From: Clostridia bacterium
Lineage (GTDB): Bacteria > Bacillota > Clostridia > TANB77 > CAG-508
NCBI GenBank assembly: GCA_022794615.1
Contig: JAAWFD010000032.1
Coordinates: 1 to 46,098 of the forward strand
Direction of reading: 5' to 3'
DNA: 46,098 nt
Of the stretch, positions 18,817 to 26,979 are shown piece by piece. The notes beneath the pieces are model-generated. The model was not told the origin of the DNA and ran no database searches. It saw only the letters and a list, made by a program, of their open reading frames with translations. Each line of letters starts with the position of its first letter. Position 1 is the first letter of the stretch. The position numbers and the translations under genes were made by a program.

Positions 18817-19138
18817 ATTTCCTTTCATGAACATGCCTTTTCCTTATTATAAGAATTACTCTAGATTGCCTAATCCATACAACTACTCGCCATATTACAA
18901 TCCACCCATTCACTCTTCAAATGGAAACGTAAATAATTACAACTTTGAAAAGAAACCTGAATATGAAAACCAAAAAAACAAATCAAACAGTAATGAAGAT
19001 GATTACTTGTTTGATTTATTTGGATTAAAACTATATTTTGATGATATATTAATTTTAAGTTTACTATATTTCCTTTATGATGAAGGTGTAAAAGATGAAA
19101 TGCTCTTCATATCTTTATTATTATTACTTATTAGCTAA
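18809..19138 (+). CDS. Small protein with a Pro/Tyr/Asn-rich N-terminus and a hydrophobic C-terminus (109 aa)
   Basis: The ORF track starts at 18785, but AAGGAG at 18793-18798 sits before the ATG at 18809 (MFRFPFMNMPFPYY), which overlaps the previous gene. The first 70 residues are rich in Pro, Tyr, Asn and Ser. The C-terminal 45 (FDLFGLKLYFDDILILSLL, then EGVKDEMLFISLLLLLIS) are hydrophobic and probably form one or two membrane segments with an acidic loop. From memory this C-terminal pattern recurs in Clostridia beside genes like the preceding one. Function is not known. It converges with minC, with 53 bp between the ends and no clear terminator. Confidence 0.75.
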   Translation: MFRFPFMNMPFPYYKNYSRLPNPYNYSPYYNPPIHSSNGNVNNYNFEKKPEYENQKNKSNSNEDDYLFDLFGLKLYFDDILILSLLYFLYDEGVKDEMLFISLLLLLIS

Positions 19139-19191
19139 TATTATTAAATTACTTTTATAGAAGCTACTAAATATATTTATATGAATGTAGA

Positions 19192-19806
19192 TTAATAATT
19201 ACCAATTTTAATCTTGTTATTGTCTACAGTTATATATACATGTTTCTTTACTGTGCTTTCGCTTCTAACAAGTTCTTTAATAATGTTAGCTATTCGTAAT
19301 TGTACTGTATCTAAAGTCTCAGCTACTATTGTTGCTTTAACATTTCCTCTAGCTCCTGCATGTGCTAAACCTCTTAGAGTCCCTAATATTACTATATTTT
19401 CTGTTGCCATTACTTCTGCTCCTGAATTTACATCTCCAAATATAATTATACTTCCTTCTACTTCTATTTTTTGTCCTGAGCGTAAAGAGCCTTTATAAAA
19501 TCTTGTTTCAGATATATCAGTTTCTTTACTAAATGGTTTTACTATGCTTGATAATCCTAATCCTTTTTGCATTTCGAAGCTTACCTCTACATCTATATAG
19601 TTTCTTATAATTTCTTGTAACTTAATTTTCTCTTCTTTGTTTAAAGTTTTTCCTATAACTCTTATAGGTGTTGTTTCATCTTGATATAATTTTTTTAATT
19701 CAACTAGTTTTATTTCTAATTCTGTTAAAATTTCGTCATATGGTGCACTTTCCTCTAATTTAATTACATTCTCGTTTTTTCTTAAATTTATACTTACCAT
19801 TCTCAT
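19192..19806 (-). CDS. minC: Septum site-determining protein MinC
   Basis: MinC inhibits FtsZ polymerisation away from midcell and normally works with MinD. The 204-residue length is usual. The N-terminal domain (about 1-100) is followed by the right-handed beta-helix domain: FYKGSLRSGQKIEVEGSI, then FGDVNSGAEVMATENIVILG and LRGLAHAGARGN are the family's glycine-rich turns. The start has AAAGGATG upstream. It is the last gene of the radC-mreBCD-pbp2 run, 126 bp after pbp2. minD usually follows minC directly in such clusters, but here the strand changes and neither minD nor minE is in the window. Confidence 0.93.
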   Translation of the reverse strand: MRMVSINLRKNENVIKLEESAPYDEILTELEIKLVELKKLYQDETTPIRVIGKTLNKEEKIKLQEIIRNYIDVEVSFEMQKGLGLSSIVKPFSKETDISETRFYKGSLRSGQKIEVEGSIIIFGDVNSGAEVMATENIVILGTLRGLAHAGARGNVKATIVAETLDTVQLRIANIIKELVRSESTVKKHVYITVDNNKIKIGNY

Positions 19807-19932
19807 TGTTACATCCTTTCTATCTTTATTTTTTCAATAATTACATTATTTGTTGTTTCTTTTAAATTTGTGCTTTATATTTGTATTTGTCATTTATCTT
19901 CATGTTCTATATTATGTTGTATATTTTTTAAT

Positions 19933-22041
19933 CTACCTTCTAGTTTGCTCTACATATGGTATTGCGGTTGTACTTTCATTAACATTTGTTGAATTCATTC
20001 CAAAGTATTCCTCCATTATCTCTCTTACAACTTCTGCTGAATAACTTCCATGTGAACCATTTTCTATCATTACTACTACTGCTATTTCGGGTTTATCAAA
20101 TGGTGCAAATCCCATAAACCATGCATGTACAACATCTTTTCCGTCTTTTTTACCTGCCTGTGCTGATCCTGTTTTTCCTCCTACTTCTATATCAAAGTCT
20201 TTGAATATTGAATATGCGGTTCCTCCCGTTTCATTTGTAACTGACCTCATTCCCTCTAAGATAACTGATAAATACTCTTGTTTGATACTGAATTCTCCAT
20301 TATTTTCTTCTACTATACCTAATTTTTGGTTTGTATACCTCCTTATCTCTTCTTTGTTTTCTTCTGTTAAATCACTATTGATTATTGATTTTATTATTGT
20401 AGGTTTAACTTCCTTTCCTCCATTTACAAATGTCGCTATATATTTTGCCATTTGTAATGGTGTAAAGCTATTGTAACTTTGACCTATTGCTGCTGATAAA
20501 GTCTCTCCTCCTTGCCATGACTCTTTTGCTATTTTGGCTTTTGCCTCTTTAGAGGCTAACACACCTGCTGTCTCACCTGTTAGCTCTATTCCTGTTTTTC
20601 TTCCAAGTCCAAAATATTTTGCATATTGTGCAAGTCTATCTATTCCTAACCTGTTTCCTACCTCATAAAAAAAGTAATTACATGATTTTTTAATCGCATC
20701 CATTACATTTATATATCCATGTCCACTTTTATACCAACATTCTGGCTGATAATCATTTGAATATTTGTACTTTCCTGTATCATATATTTTTTCATTTGTC
20801 GTTATAACCCCTGTTTCTAGTCCTGCTATTGCTGTTACCATTTTGAATATTGACCCAGGTGCATATGAAGATTGTATAGTCCTATTTATTAGTGGCTTTC
20901 TTTCATCATTTATATAATTGTTCCAATCTGCTGTACTTATTCCTCCTACAAATTTTTCTGGCTCATAGTTGGGGTAACTTGCCATTGCAAGTATCTCTCC
21001 TGTATCTACTTTCATTACTACTGCACTTCCACATTGTGTGTCTCTCTCTTCTGAAAACCCACCATTTGCAATTTTTTCTATATTGGCTTTTAGCGCTTCT
21101 TCTGTCTTCCTTTGTAAATTTGCATCTATAGTTAATACAACACTTGCTCCTGCTTTTGGCTCTTTTGTTACATATTCAGCAGTTATTGTTCCATCTACCG
21201 ACATTTCTATTTGCTTTTCTCCATCTTCACCTTTTAGGTATTTTTCAAATACACTTTCTATTCCAGTTCTTCCTATTACATCTGTTCTTCTATACCTGTC
21301 TTTTTTTTCTTCATATTCTTCTTCACTTATTTTTCCTATATATCCCATTATGTGTGATGCTAAGCTTCCTGATGGATATGTCCTTGTTGATTCAGTATTT
21401 ATTGTAATTCCTGCAAAACTATTATTTCTTTCACTTATTTCTGCTAATGTTTCATTTTTTATATTTGATGATATTAAAATTGATTTTGTATTACTATACC
21501 CTTCTGTTGTTATTCTATATCTTATTGTTATTATTTTCATTATATCTTCTACATTTTCATCGGATATTTTGTACTTTTCTTTAAAATAGTAAAAGGCTTC
21601 TTCTGCTGTTGCATCTTTGTCTATTTTATATTTTTCTTTCCACTTTTCTAATTGTTTATCTGCTATTGTGTATTCAAATGGATTTATTTTTATAGGGAAT
21701 GTTTTTGTGTATGTTTCTCCATTCTTATCTAATAAATTTATCAATTCTAGTATTGATTTATTTAAGTCCTCTGAATTTATATTTGTTTTGTATAATTCAA
21801 TACTATATGTTGTTTTTACTGTTGCTAATACATTTCCGCTTCTATCTAATATATCTCCTCTTGATGCACTTATTACAGAAGCCCTTGTAAGTCTTGTATT
21901 CGATTGTTCTCTATATTCTTTTCCATGTACTATTTGTAAATTGAATAATTGAATAATTAATACTGTTCCTATTAAATATATAAAAAGAGTTAATATATTG
22001 AATCTTAAGTTTATTTGCTCTTTACTTATTCTTTTACCCAA
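19933..22041 (-). CDS. mrdA: Penicillin-binding protein 2, peptidoglycan transpeptidase
   Basis: This is a class B PBP that cross-links peptidoglycan during cell elongation, anchored by one N-terminal helix (about residues 12-34) with its catalytic domain outside. The dimerisation domain includes SRGDILDRSGNVLA. The transpeptidase motifs are SIFK (Ser near 397), SCN (in KKSCNYFF) and KTG (VGGKTGSAQAG, near 620). At 702 aa it is normal for the family. The start codon is TTG, supported by GAAGGTG a few bases upstream. It follows mreD by 55 bp in the mre operon, as expected for an elongasome PBP. The symbol is by family and context. Confidence 0.9.
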   Translation of the reverse strand: MGKRISKEQINLRFNILTLFIYLIGTVLIIQLFNLQIVHGKEYREQSNTRLTRASVISASRGDILDRSGNVLATVKTTYSIELYKTNINSEDLNKSILELINLLDKNGETYTKTFPIKINPFEYTIADKQLEKWKEKYKIDKDATAEEAFYYFKEKYKISDENVEDIMKIITIRYRITTEGYSNTKSILISSNIKNETLAEISERNNSFAGITINTESTRTYPSGSLASHIMGYIGKISEEEYEEKKDRYRRTDVIGRTGIESVFEKYLKGEDGEKQIEMSVDGTITAEYVTKEPKAGASVVLTIDANLQRKTEEALKANIEKIANGGFSEERDTQCGSAVVMKVDTGEILAMASYPNYEPEKFVGGISTADWNNYINDERKPLINRTIQSSYAPGSIFKMVTAIAGLETGVITTNEKIYDTGKYKYSNDYQPECWYKSGHGYINVMDAIKKSCNYFFYEVGNRLGIDRLAQYAKYFGLGRKTGIELTGETAGVLASKEAKAKIAKESWQGGETLSAAIGQSYNSFTPLQMAKYIATFVNGGKEVKPTIIKSIINSDLTEENKEEIRRYTNQKLGIVEENNGEFSIKQEYLSVILEGMRSVTNETGGTAYSIFKDFDIEVGGKTGSAQAGKKDGKDVVHAWFMGFAPFDKPEIAVVVMIENGSHGSYSAEVVREIMEEYFGMNSTNVNESTTAIPYVEQTRR

Positions 22042-22096
22042 TTTTTCACCTTCTTTTTCTTTCTATCTACTATAAGTTCTTAATAAATTTGTATTC

Positions 22097-22630
22097 TTAA
22101 AAGTATTTTGTTAATATTTTATTTCCCTTAAACTCTTCTTCTATGTCGTATCCTACTAGTTGCATTAATGGATATATTATTATTGTTAGTATTATATTAT
22201 ATATTACTTCTATTAATAAAATTCTTATAAATGCAAGTAATTCAATATCTGTATTTATTATTAAATGGCTTAATATATATATTCCTATTTCATATATTAT
22301 TGTACTTATTGATACTATTATCATTATTGCAATTCTACTGTCTTTTGAAAAGTTCTTGTCAAATATTATTGCAATGACTCCTACTACTGCTAACATTATT
22401 GATGTTATTCCTAATGTTTTTCCTATAAATATATCTAATAGTAAACCGAATATTATTCCATAAACTATTCCTAAAGTTTTCCCCATAAACATTCCTATAA
22501 ATAATATTAGTATTACAAATAAATTTGGCATTATTCCTGCTATTCTAAAACCTGTAAAGAAATTTGCTTGTAAAAAATATATTATTAAAAATACAAATAT
22601 GATTGCTAAATTTATTAAAACTTTTTTCAT
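22097..22630 (-). CDS. mreD: Rod shape-determining protein MreD
   Basis: A 177-aa protein made almost entirely of membrane helices (about five), including FRIAGIMPNLFVILILFIGMF and a motif GIVYGIIFGLLLDIF typical of MreD. MreD connects MreC, MreB and the elongation PBP. The position between mreC and pbp2 supports the call, since MreD sequence conservation is low. The start has AAAGGAA about 12 nt upstream, a little far. Confidence 0.9.
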   Translation of the reverse strand: MKKVLINLAIIFVFLIIYFLQANFFTGFRIAGIMPNLFVILILFIGMFMGKTLGIVYGIIFGLLLDIFIGKTLGITSIMLAVVGVIAIIFDKNFSKDSRIAIMIIVSISTIIYEIGIYILSHLIINTDIELLAFIRILLIEVIYNIILTIIIYPLMQLVGYDIEEEFKGNKILTKYF

Positions 22631-22708
22631 TTTTTATGCAATTCCTTTCATCTCTGTTTTTAATTTTTATAATGTTCTGCCAATTTTTATTGCTATGTTT
22701 ATCACAAT

Positions 22709-23524
22709 CTATTTTGTAATTACTAATACTGTTTCTAGTTTATTGAAGTCAACTGCTACTTCTACTTTGACACTTATATCTGTTTTGTTTTTTCCATTTG
22801 TTACTTCTTTTATTGTTCCAATGTGTATTCCCTTTGGATATATTCCACCCATTCCTGATGTTTCTATACTGTCTCCTTCTATTATGTTTGCATCATTTGC
22901 TATATATGTTCCTTTTAGCACATTTGATTCTTCTATCGTTCCTTTGCATATCATATTATCTCTTGTTGAACTTGTTAAACTACTTGTACTGCTACTACTG
23001 TCTACTATTGTTTGTACTTTTGCAGTATTGTTTGTTACTGATATTACATATCCTACTAATCCGTCATTTCCTATTACTGGCATGTTTTCTGTTATTCCAT
23101 CATCTTTTCCTGCATTTATCACTATTGTTTTTGAGTAATTACTTATATCTTTATTTATTACATACGCTGGAACTGTTTTATAACTGCTATATTTCTCTGT
23201 TAATGCTAAATATGATTTTAATGTTTCATTTTCTGTTTTTATTACTTCATATTCTCTTTGTGCTTGTTCTAATTTGCTATTTTCTTCTTTTAATTTGTTA
23301 TTTTCTTCTCTTAATTGTTCTAAATCTGTAAAATATGTGTTATTTCCACTTATCTTATTTTTTAAATACGTTATCCCTTGTTGCACTGGTGATACTAATT
23401 TGTTTACAATGTTTCCTAATGTATACATTTGGTTGCTTTTTACATTTGTAAGCATTACTAGTAATATTAATATTACTATTGTTATAATAATTCCCAACTT
23501 TCCTGTTTTTTTATTATTATACAT
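22709..23524 (-). CDS. mreC: Rod shape-determining protein MreC
   Basis: A 271-aa bitopic protein: a short cytoplasmic N-terminus, one helix (GIIITIVILILLVML), a coiled coil (about 68-110, LEQLREENNKLKEENSKLEQ) and the two beta-barrel domains of the MreC family (VINKDISNYSKTIVINAGKDDG; GLVGYVISV). MreC forms the periplasm-facing scaffold that activates the elongation PBP. Start supported by AAGAGG. It follows mreB by about 40 bp. Confidence 0.93.
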   Translation of the reverse strand: MYNNKKTGKLGIIITIVILILLVMLTNVKSNQMYTLGNIVNKLVSPVQQGITYLKNKISGNNTYFTDLEQLREENNKLKEENSKLEQAQREYEVIKTENETLKSYLALTEKYSSYKTVPAYVINKDISNYSKTIVINAGKDDGITENMPVIGNDGLVGYVISVTNNTAKVQTIVDSSSSTSSLTSSTRDNMICKGTIEESNVLKGTYIANDANIIEGDSIETSGMGGIYPKGIHIGTIKEVTNGKNKTDISVKVEVAVDFNKLETVLVITK

Positions 23525-23563
23525 ACTTTAACCTCTTCTTTTTTGTAAATTAGCTTTCTATAA

Positions 23564-24592
23564 CTAACTCCTTCTTTTTTGTGAGTTCACTAATATATTT
23601 CTTAGCTTTTCGATATTTTCTAAAGTTTTTTCAGCTCCTTTTACAACACATTCAAGTGGATTTTCTGCAACAAATACTGGCATTCCTGTTTCTATACTTA
23701 ATAACTTGTCTAGATTTTTTATTAGTGCTCCTCCCCCTGTCAATATTATACCCTTTTCCATTATATCTGATGATAATTCTGGTGGTGTTTTTTCTAATGC
23801 TGTTTTTATTGTATCTACGATTTTCCATATTGATTCTCTCATTGCTATCTCTGTTTGTGTTGATGATAGCACTTCTTCTCTTGGTAATCCTGTTGTTAAA
23901 TCTCTTCCTTTAATTTTTAATGTAATTTCAGACATTAATGGTAGTGCACATCCTATTTTAATTTTTAATTGTTCTGCTGTTTGCTCCCCTATAGCTAAAT
24001 TTAACTCTTTTCTTATATATTCTATAATGTCTTCTGTTAATTCATCTCCTGCTATTCTTATTGATTCACTTACTACAATTCCTCCTAATGATATTACAGC
24101 AACTTCTGTTGTTCCTCCGCCTATGTCTATAACTATATTTCCACTTGGCTCTGCTATGTCTATTGATGCCCCTATCGCTGCTGCCATTGGCTCTTCTATT
24201 AAATATACTTCTTTTGCTCCTGACCTTAATATTGCTTCTTCTACTGCCCTTTCTTCTACTTCTGTTATTCCTGAAGGTACTCCTACTACTACTCTTGGTC
24301 TTCCTATCGCATATTTCTTGCATACTTTTGTTAATATTTCTTTTAATAATAGTCCTGTTGCTGTATAATCTGCTATTACTCCATCTTTTAATGGTCTTAC
24401 TGCTTCTATTCCATCTGGTGTTTTGCCTATCATTTCTTTTGCTTCATCTCCTATTGCTATTACCTGTTCTTTTTTTCTGTTTATTGCTATCACTGATGGC
24501 TCATCATAAACTACTCCTTTTCCTTTTATTGCTACTAATATATTGGCTGTTCCTAAATCTATTCCTACATCTTTGAAACTTAATAAACCCAT
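23564..24592 (-). CDS. mreB: Rod shape-determining protein MreB, actin homologue
   Basis: The actin-like ATPase that organises sidewall synthesis. The ATP-binding signatures are GIDLGTANILV (phosphate 1), VIDIGGGTTEVAVIS (phosphate 2) and ILTGGGALIKNL (adenosine). The ORF track begins at 24613, but known MreB proteins begin close to MGLLSF, and the earlier ATG has no ribosome-binding site, whereas AAGGGA lies about 12 nt before the ATG at 24592. That gives 342 aa, the usual length. It follows radC closely. Confidence 0.95.
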   Translation of the reverse strand: MGLLSFKDVGIDLGTANILVAIKGKGVVYDEPSVIAINRKKEQVIAIGDEAKEMIGKTPDGIEAVRPLKDGVIADYTATGLLLKEILTKVCKKYAIGRPRVVVGVPSGITEVEERAVEEAILRSGAKEVYLIEEPMAAAIGASIDIAEPSGNIVIDIGGGTTEVAVISLGGIVVSESIRIAGDELTEDIIEYIRKELNLAIGEQTAEQLKIKIGCALPLMSEITLKIKGRDLTTGLPREEVLSSTQTEIAMRESIWKIVDTIKTALEKTPPELSSDIMEKGIILTGGGALIKNLDKLLSIETGMPVFVAENPLECVVKGAEKTLENIEKLRNILVNSQKRRS

Positions 24593-24635
24593 TGGCTTCT
24601 TTCTTCCCTTCATTTTTGTTTTATTCCAAATATAT

Positions 24636-25352
24636 TTATCTTGTATTATCTTCTATTTTTCCATCTATATACGCAAATATACTTGTATAGCTATCTCCTG
24701 CTATTATTATATGGTCTAATAATTGTATTCCTAACAGTTTGCTTGCTCTTTCTATAGTCTTCGTATACTCAATGTCTTTTTGACTTGGTAATGAATTCCC
24801 ACTTGGATGGTTATGTACTAATATTATTTTGGGTGCTTGCATTTTTACAGCTTCTGATAATATATTTTTTGTTGATACTTCTATGAAGTTTGTTCCTCCT
24901 ACAAGCACTTCTTTTATCTTTAATATCTCATTACTTGAATTTAGTATTATTACTTTTAATACCTCATTTTTTAAGTATTTCATTTCTCCTTCTATTGTTT
25001 TTACTGCATCTTTTGGCTCTCTTATTTTCTTTTTTCTATAATATATTGGTTGGTTAATTCTCCTTGCTAATTCGCATACCGCTTTTAATTGTATTGCTTT
25101 TACTCTTCCTATTCCTTTTATTTGTTTTAATTCTTCTATACTTAAATCCATTAAAAAATTTAAATTTTGTGAATCTATATTTTCATTTAACTTTAGTATT
25201 CTTTTCGCTAATTCTACTGATGTATCATTCTTTGTTCCATTCTTTATTATTATTGCTAATAATTCTGCATTCGTTAATGCATTTTCTCCATATATTTCTA
25301 GTTTTTCATATGGTCTTTCTGATAGGGGTAATTCTTTGATTTTTATTGTCAA
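24636..25352 (-). CDS. radC: RadC family JAB-domain protein
   Basis: A 238-aa protein with the N-terminal helix-hairpin-helix region (LKQIKGIGRVKAIQLKA) and a C-terminal JAB/MPN-type metal site (HNHPSGNSLPSQKD). Despite the name, a DNA-repair role for RadC is not established. The start codon is TTG, supported by AAAGGA 8 nt upstream. It is the first gene of the mre operon, with a near-consensus promoter at 25409-25437; radC before mreB is a conserved order in Bacillota. Confidence 0.93.
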   Translation of the reverse strand: MTIKIKELPLSERPYEKLEIYGENALTNAELLAIIIKNGTKNDTSVELAKRILKLNENIDSQNLNFLMDLSIEELKQIKGIGRVKAIQLKAVCELARRINQPIYYRKKKIREPKDAVKTIEGEMKYLKNEVLKVIILNSSNEILKIKEVLVGGTNFIEVSTKNILSEAVKMQAPKIILVHNHPSGNSLPSQKDIEYTKTIERASKLLGIQLLDHIIIAGDSYTSIFAYIDGKIEDNTR

Positions 25353-25408
25353 TTTACTTTTTCCTTTCTTTTCCCCACTCCCTACGGATGTCCCATCTTA
25401 GTAGTGTT

Positions 25409-25437
25409 ATTATACATTGATTTTTGTTTTTTTTCAA
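25409..25437 (-). promoter_or_regulatory. Predicted sigma-A promoter for radC-mreBCD-pbp2-minC
   Basis: TTGAAA (25432-25437), a 17-bp spacer and a perfect TATAAT (25409-25414) on the minus strand, about 57 bp before the radC start. It is the only strong promoter seen upstream of the cell-shape operon. Confidence 0.75.
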
Positions 25438-25501
25438 GTGTATTATAGATTTTTTTATTTTTATATGTTAATATCTATTTTGTATTACCAAATTTTGTGT
25501 C

Positions 25502-25530
25502 TTTAAATATAATATATTTAGTAGTATAAT
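25502..25530 (+). promoter_or_regulatory. Predicted sigma-A promoter for mecA
   Basis: TTTAAA (25502-25507), a 17-bp spacer and TATAAT (25525-25530), followed by AAGGAGGAA and the ATG at 25562. The leader would be about 25 nt. Confidence 0.6.
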
Positions 25531-25561
25531 ATAATTACAGTTATAAGGAGGAATACTTTTT

Positions 25562-26194
25562 ATGAAAATTGAAAAACTTACTGAAAATAAGATTCGTATT
25601 ATTTTAAGCACAGAAGATTTAAAGAAAAATAATGTAGATTTCAAATCTTTTGTTACTAATTCTTCTCAATCTCAGGATTTGTTACTTACTATTTTGAATA
25701 GGGCCGAACAGGAAATCGGCTTTTATACAAAAGATAGTAAAATTTTAATTGAAGCTTTTGCTTCTTCTGATGAACAGATTGTTTTTACTATTACAAAGTT
25801 TTCTCCTGAAAATGTTCAAACAATATCTCCTAAGAAAACTTTAACAGTTAAACGTAGAGATTTACCTTTAAATAATAAAATTGCAATTTATTCTTTTGCA
25901 AACTTCGATTCATTTTGTGACTTTTGCGATAATTTGACTATTAATCTTTTAAAGAATATGAAGAACTTTTGTAAAAATATTTCTTTGTATTTATATAATG
26001 ATACATATTATTTGATTTTATCTGATATTAATACTAATTGTGAATTCTTGAAGTGTTTTTATTCTAGCATTTCTGAATTTGCTACTTTCATTACAGATTC
26101 TAGTAATTTTAAACATAAATTGTTAGAGCATGGTAAGCCTATTTTTAAGAATAATGCTATTTTAAGCGGATATAGATTTTTTGGAACAATTTAA
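25562..26194 (+). CDS. mecA: MecA-family adaptor protein
   Basis: MecA delivers substrates to the ClpC unfoldase for ClpCP degradation. The N-terminal domain (MKIEKLTENKIRIILSTEDL, LLLTILNRAEQEIGFY) matches the substrate-binding part of MecA. The C-terminal part (about 100-210) ends in the family pattern KLLEHGKPIFKNNAILSGY. At 210 residues it is of usual length. AAGGAGG precedes the ATG. ClpC is not in the window. The gene is followed by a terminator-like palindromic element. Confidence 0.88.
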   Translation: MKIEKLTENKIRIILSTEDLKKNNVDFKSFVTNSSQSQDLLLTILNRAEQEIGFYTKDSKILIEAFASSDEQIVFTITKFSPENVQTISPKKTLTVKRRDLPLNNKIAIYSFANFDSFCDFCDNLTINLLKNMKNFCKNISLYLYNDTYYLILSDINTNCEFLKCFYSSISEFATFITDSSNFKHKLLEHGKPIFKNNAILSGYRFFGTI

Positions 26195-26270
26195 ATAATT
26201 TAATTGTGCTAATTATATTGGGCAAGTAAACATTTTATTGAATATGTTATATATATTTTTTATAATTTTA

Positions 26271-26327
26271 ACTAATTTTGCAGGTAACGGTAATCACCGT
26301 TGCCTGCAAAATTAGCTATTTTTTTTA
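26271..26327 (+). terminator. Intergenic palindromic element, copy 2, acting as the mecA terminator
   Basis: The core (26282-26305) is centred on AACGGTAATCACCGTT, and the arms extend outward through GCAAAATTAG, giving an almost perfect 44-nt hairpin (26272-26315) followed by eight T. This is the copy in which inner and outer stems pair fully. It is 80-130 bp after the mecA stop and upstream of the next small gene. Confidence 0.7.
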
Positions 26328-26422
26328 CAAAATATATTACACTAAAAATTTATTATCATCTTGAACTTTTATTTAGTATATATTTATATTTTGGGGAAAT
26401 AATGTATTTAGGTGGTGATATT

Positions 26423-26596
26423 ATGACTAATAAAGAGCTTTTATACATTGAAGATGCTTTAGGTCACGAATGTTTCATGAAATCATGTAGTAATAAAACA
26501 TCTGGCAAACTTCAAGATGTAAATCTTTCTAACTACATGAAGGAATTAGAACAAAAACATACAGAATTATTTAACAAATTCTTAAATTTATTATAG
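26423..26596 (+). CDS. Small CotF-partner protein (57 aa)
   Basis: The ORF track begins at 26300 inside the terminator-like element. AGGTGGTG at 26410-26417 and the sequence MTNKELLYIEDALGHECFMK support the ATG at 26423. The 57-residue product is helical and charged; it resembles the short proteins that accompany CotF-like spore coat proteins in Clostridia (recollection). The next gene starts 71 bp later. A spore coat role is inferred from the neighbour. Confidence 0.7.
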   Translation: MTNKELLYIEDALGHECFMKSCSNKTSGKLQDVNLSNYMKELEQKHTELFNKFLNLL

Positions 26597-26667
26597 GTTG
26601 CGATTAGTCAAATTACTGAAACTTTAAATAAGATTTTTGACTATTATAATTTATGTAAGGAGGAAAT

Positions 26668-26913
26668 ATGGAAGACAAAGATTTAATGGAAAACGAATTA
26701 TTAGTTATTAAAGGTGTTTGTGATTTATACCTTCATGGTACTATAGAGTCAACTACAGCAGATGTTCATACTGCTTTTAAAGATGCTTTAAATGTTTCTT
26801 TAGATATTCAAAATAAACTATATAATTTGATGGCTGAAAAAGGCTGGTATAAAACAGAGACTGTAGACCAAACAAAAATAGATGCTACTAAGCAAAAATA
26901 CATTTCTAAATAA
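26668..26913 (+). CDS. CotF-family spore coat-like protein (81 aa)
   Basis: The sequence VIKGVCDLYLHGTIESTTAD followed by VHTAFKDALNVSLDIQNKLYNLMAEKGWY is characteristic of the CotF family: a two-helix core with a final MAEKGWY. The ATG follows GGAGGAAAT. Such proteins are found in spore coats or outer spore layers of Bacillus and Clostridium. It pairs with the 57-aa gene before it, and the pair is mirrored about 1.6 kb further on. Confidence 0.82.
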   Translation: MEDKDLMENELLVIKGVCDLYLHGTIESTTADVHTAFKDALNVSLDIQNKLYNLMAEKGWYKTETVDQTKIDATKQKYISK

Positions 26914-26936
26914 TTGTGTTATTTTATGCAAAAATA

Positions 26937-26979
26937 AGATATTTTAAGTGTTTATCTTAAAATATCTCTTTTCTTTTAA
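26937..26979. terminator. Bidirectional terminator between the CotF gene and the M23 peptidase gene
   Basis: AGATATTTTAAG and CTTAAAATATCT form a perfect 12-bp stem with a 7-nt loop. It is followed by CTTTTCTTTT on the plus strand and TATTTTTG on the minus strand. It lies between two converging genes and overlaps the peptidase stop codon. Confidence 0.8.

Noticed and set aside
24066-24323. 85-aa minus-strand ORF inside mreB (Arg/Ser-rich)
   Set aside because: It is another frame of mreB with no ribosome-binding site of its own.
26300-26422. N-terminal extension of the 57-aa CotF-partner gene
   Set aside because: The extension would be translated from the terminator hairpin and lacks a ribosome-binding site, while the internal ATG has one.
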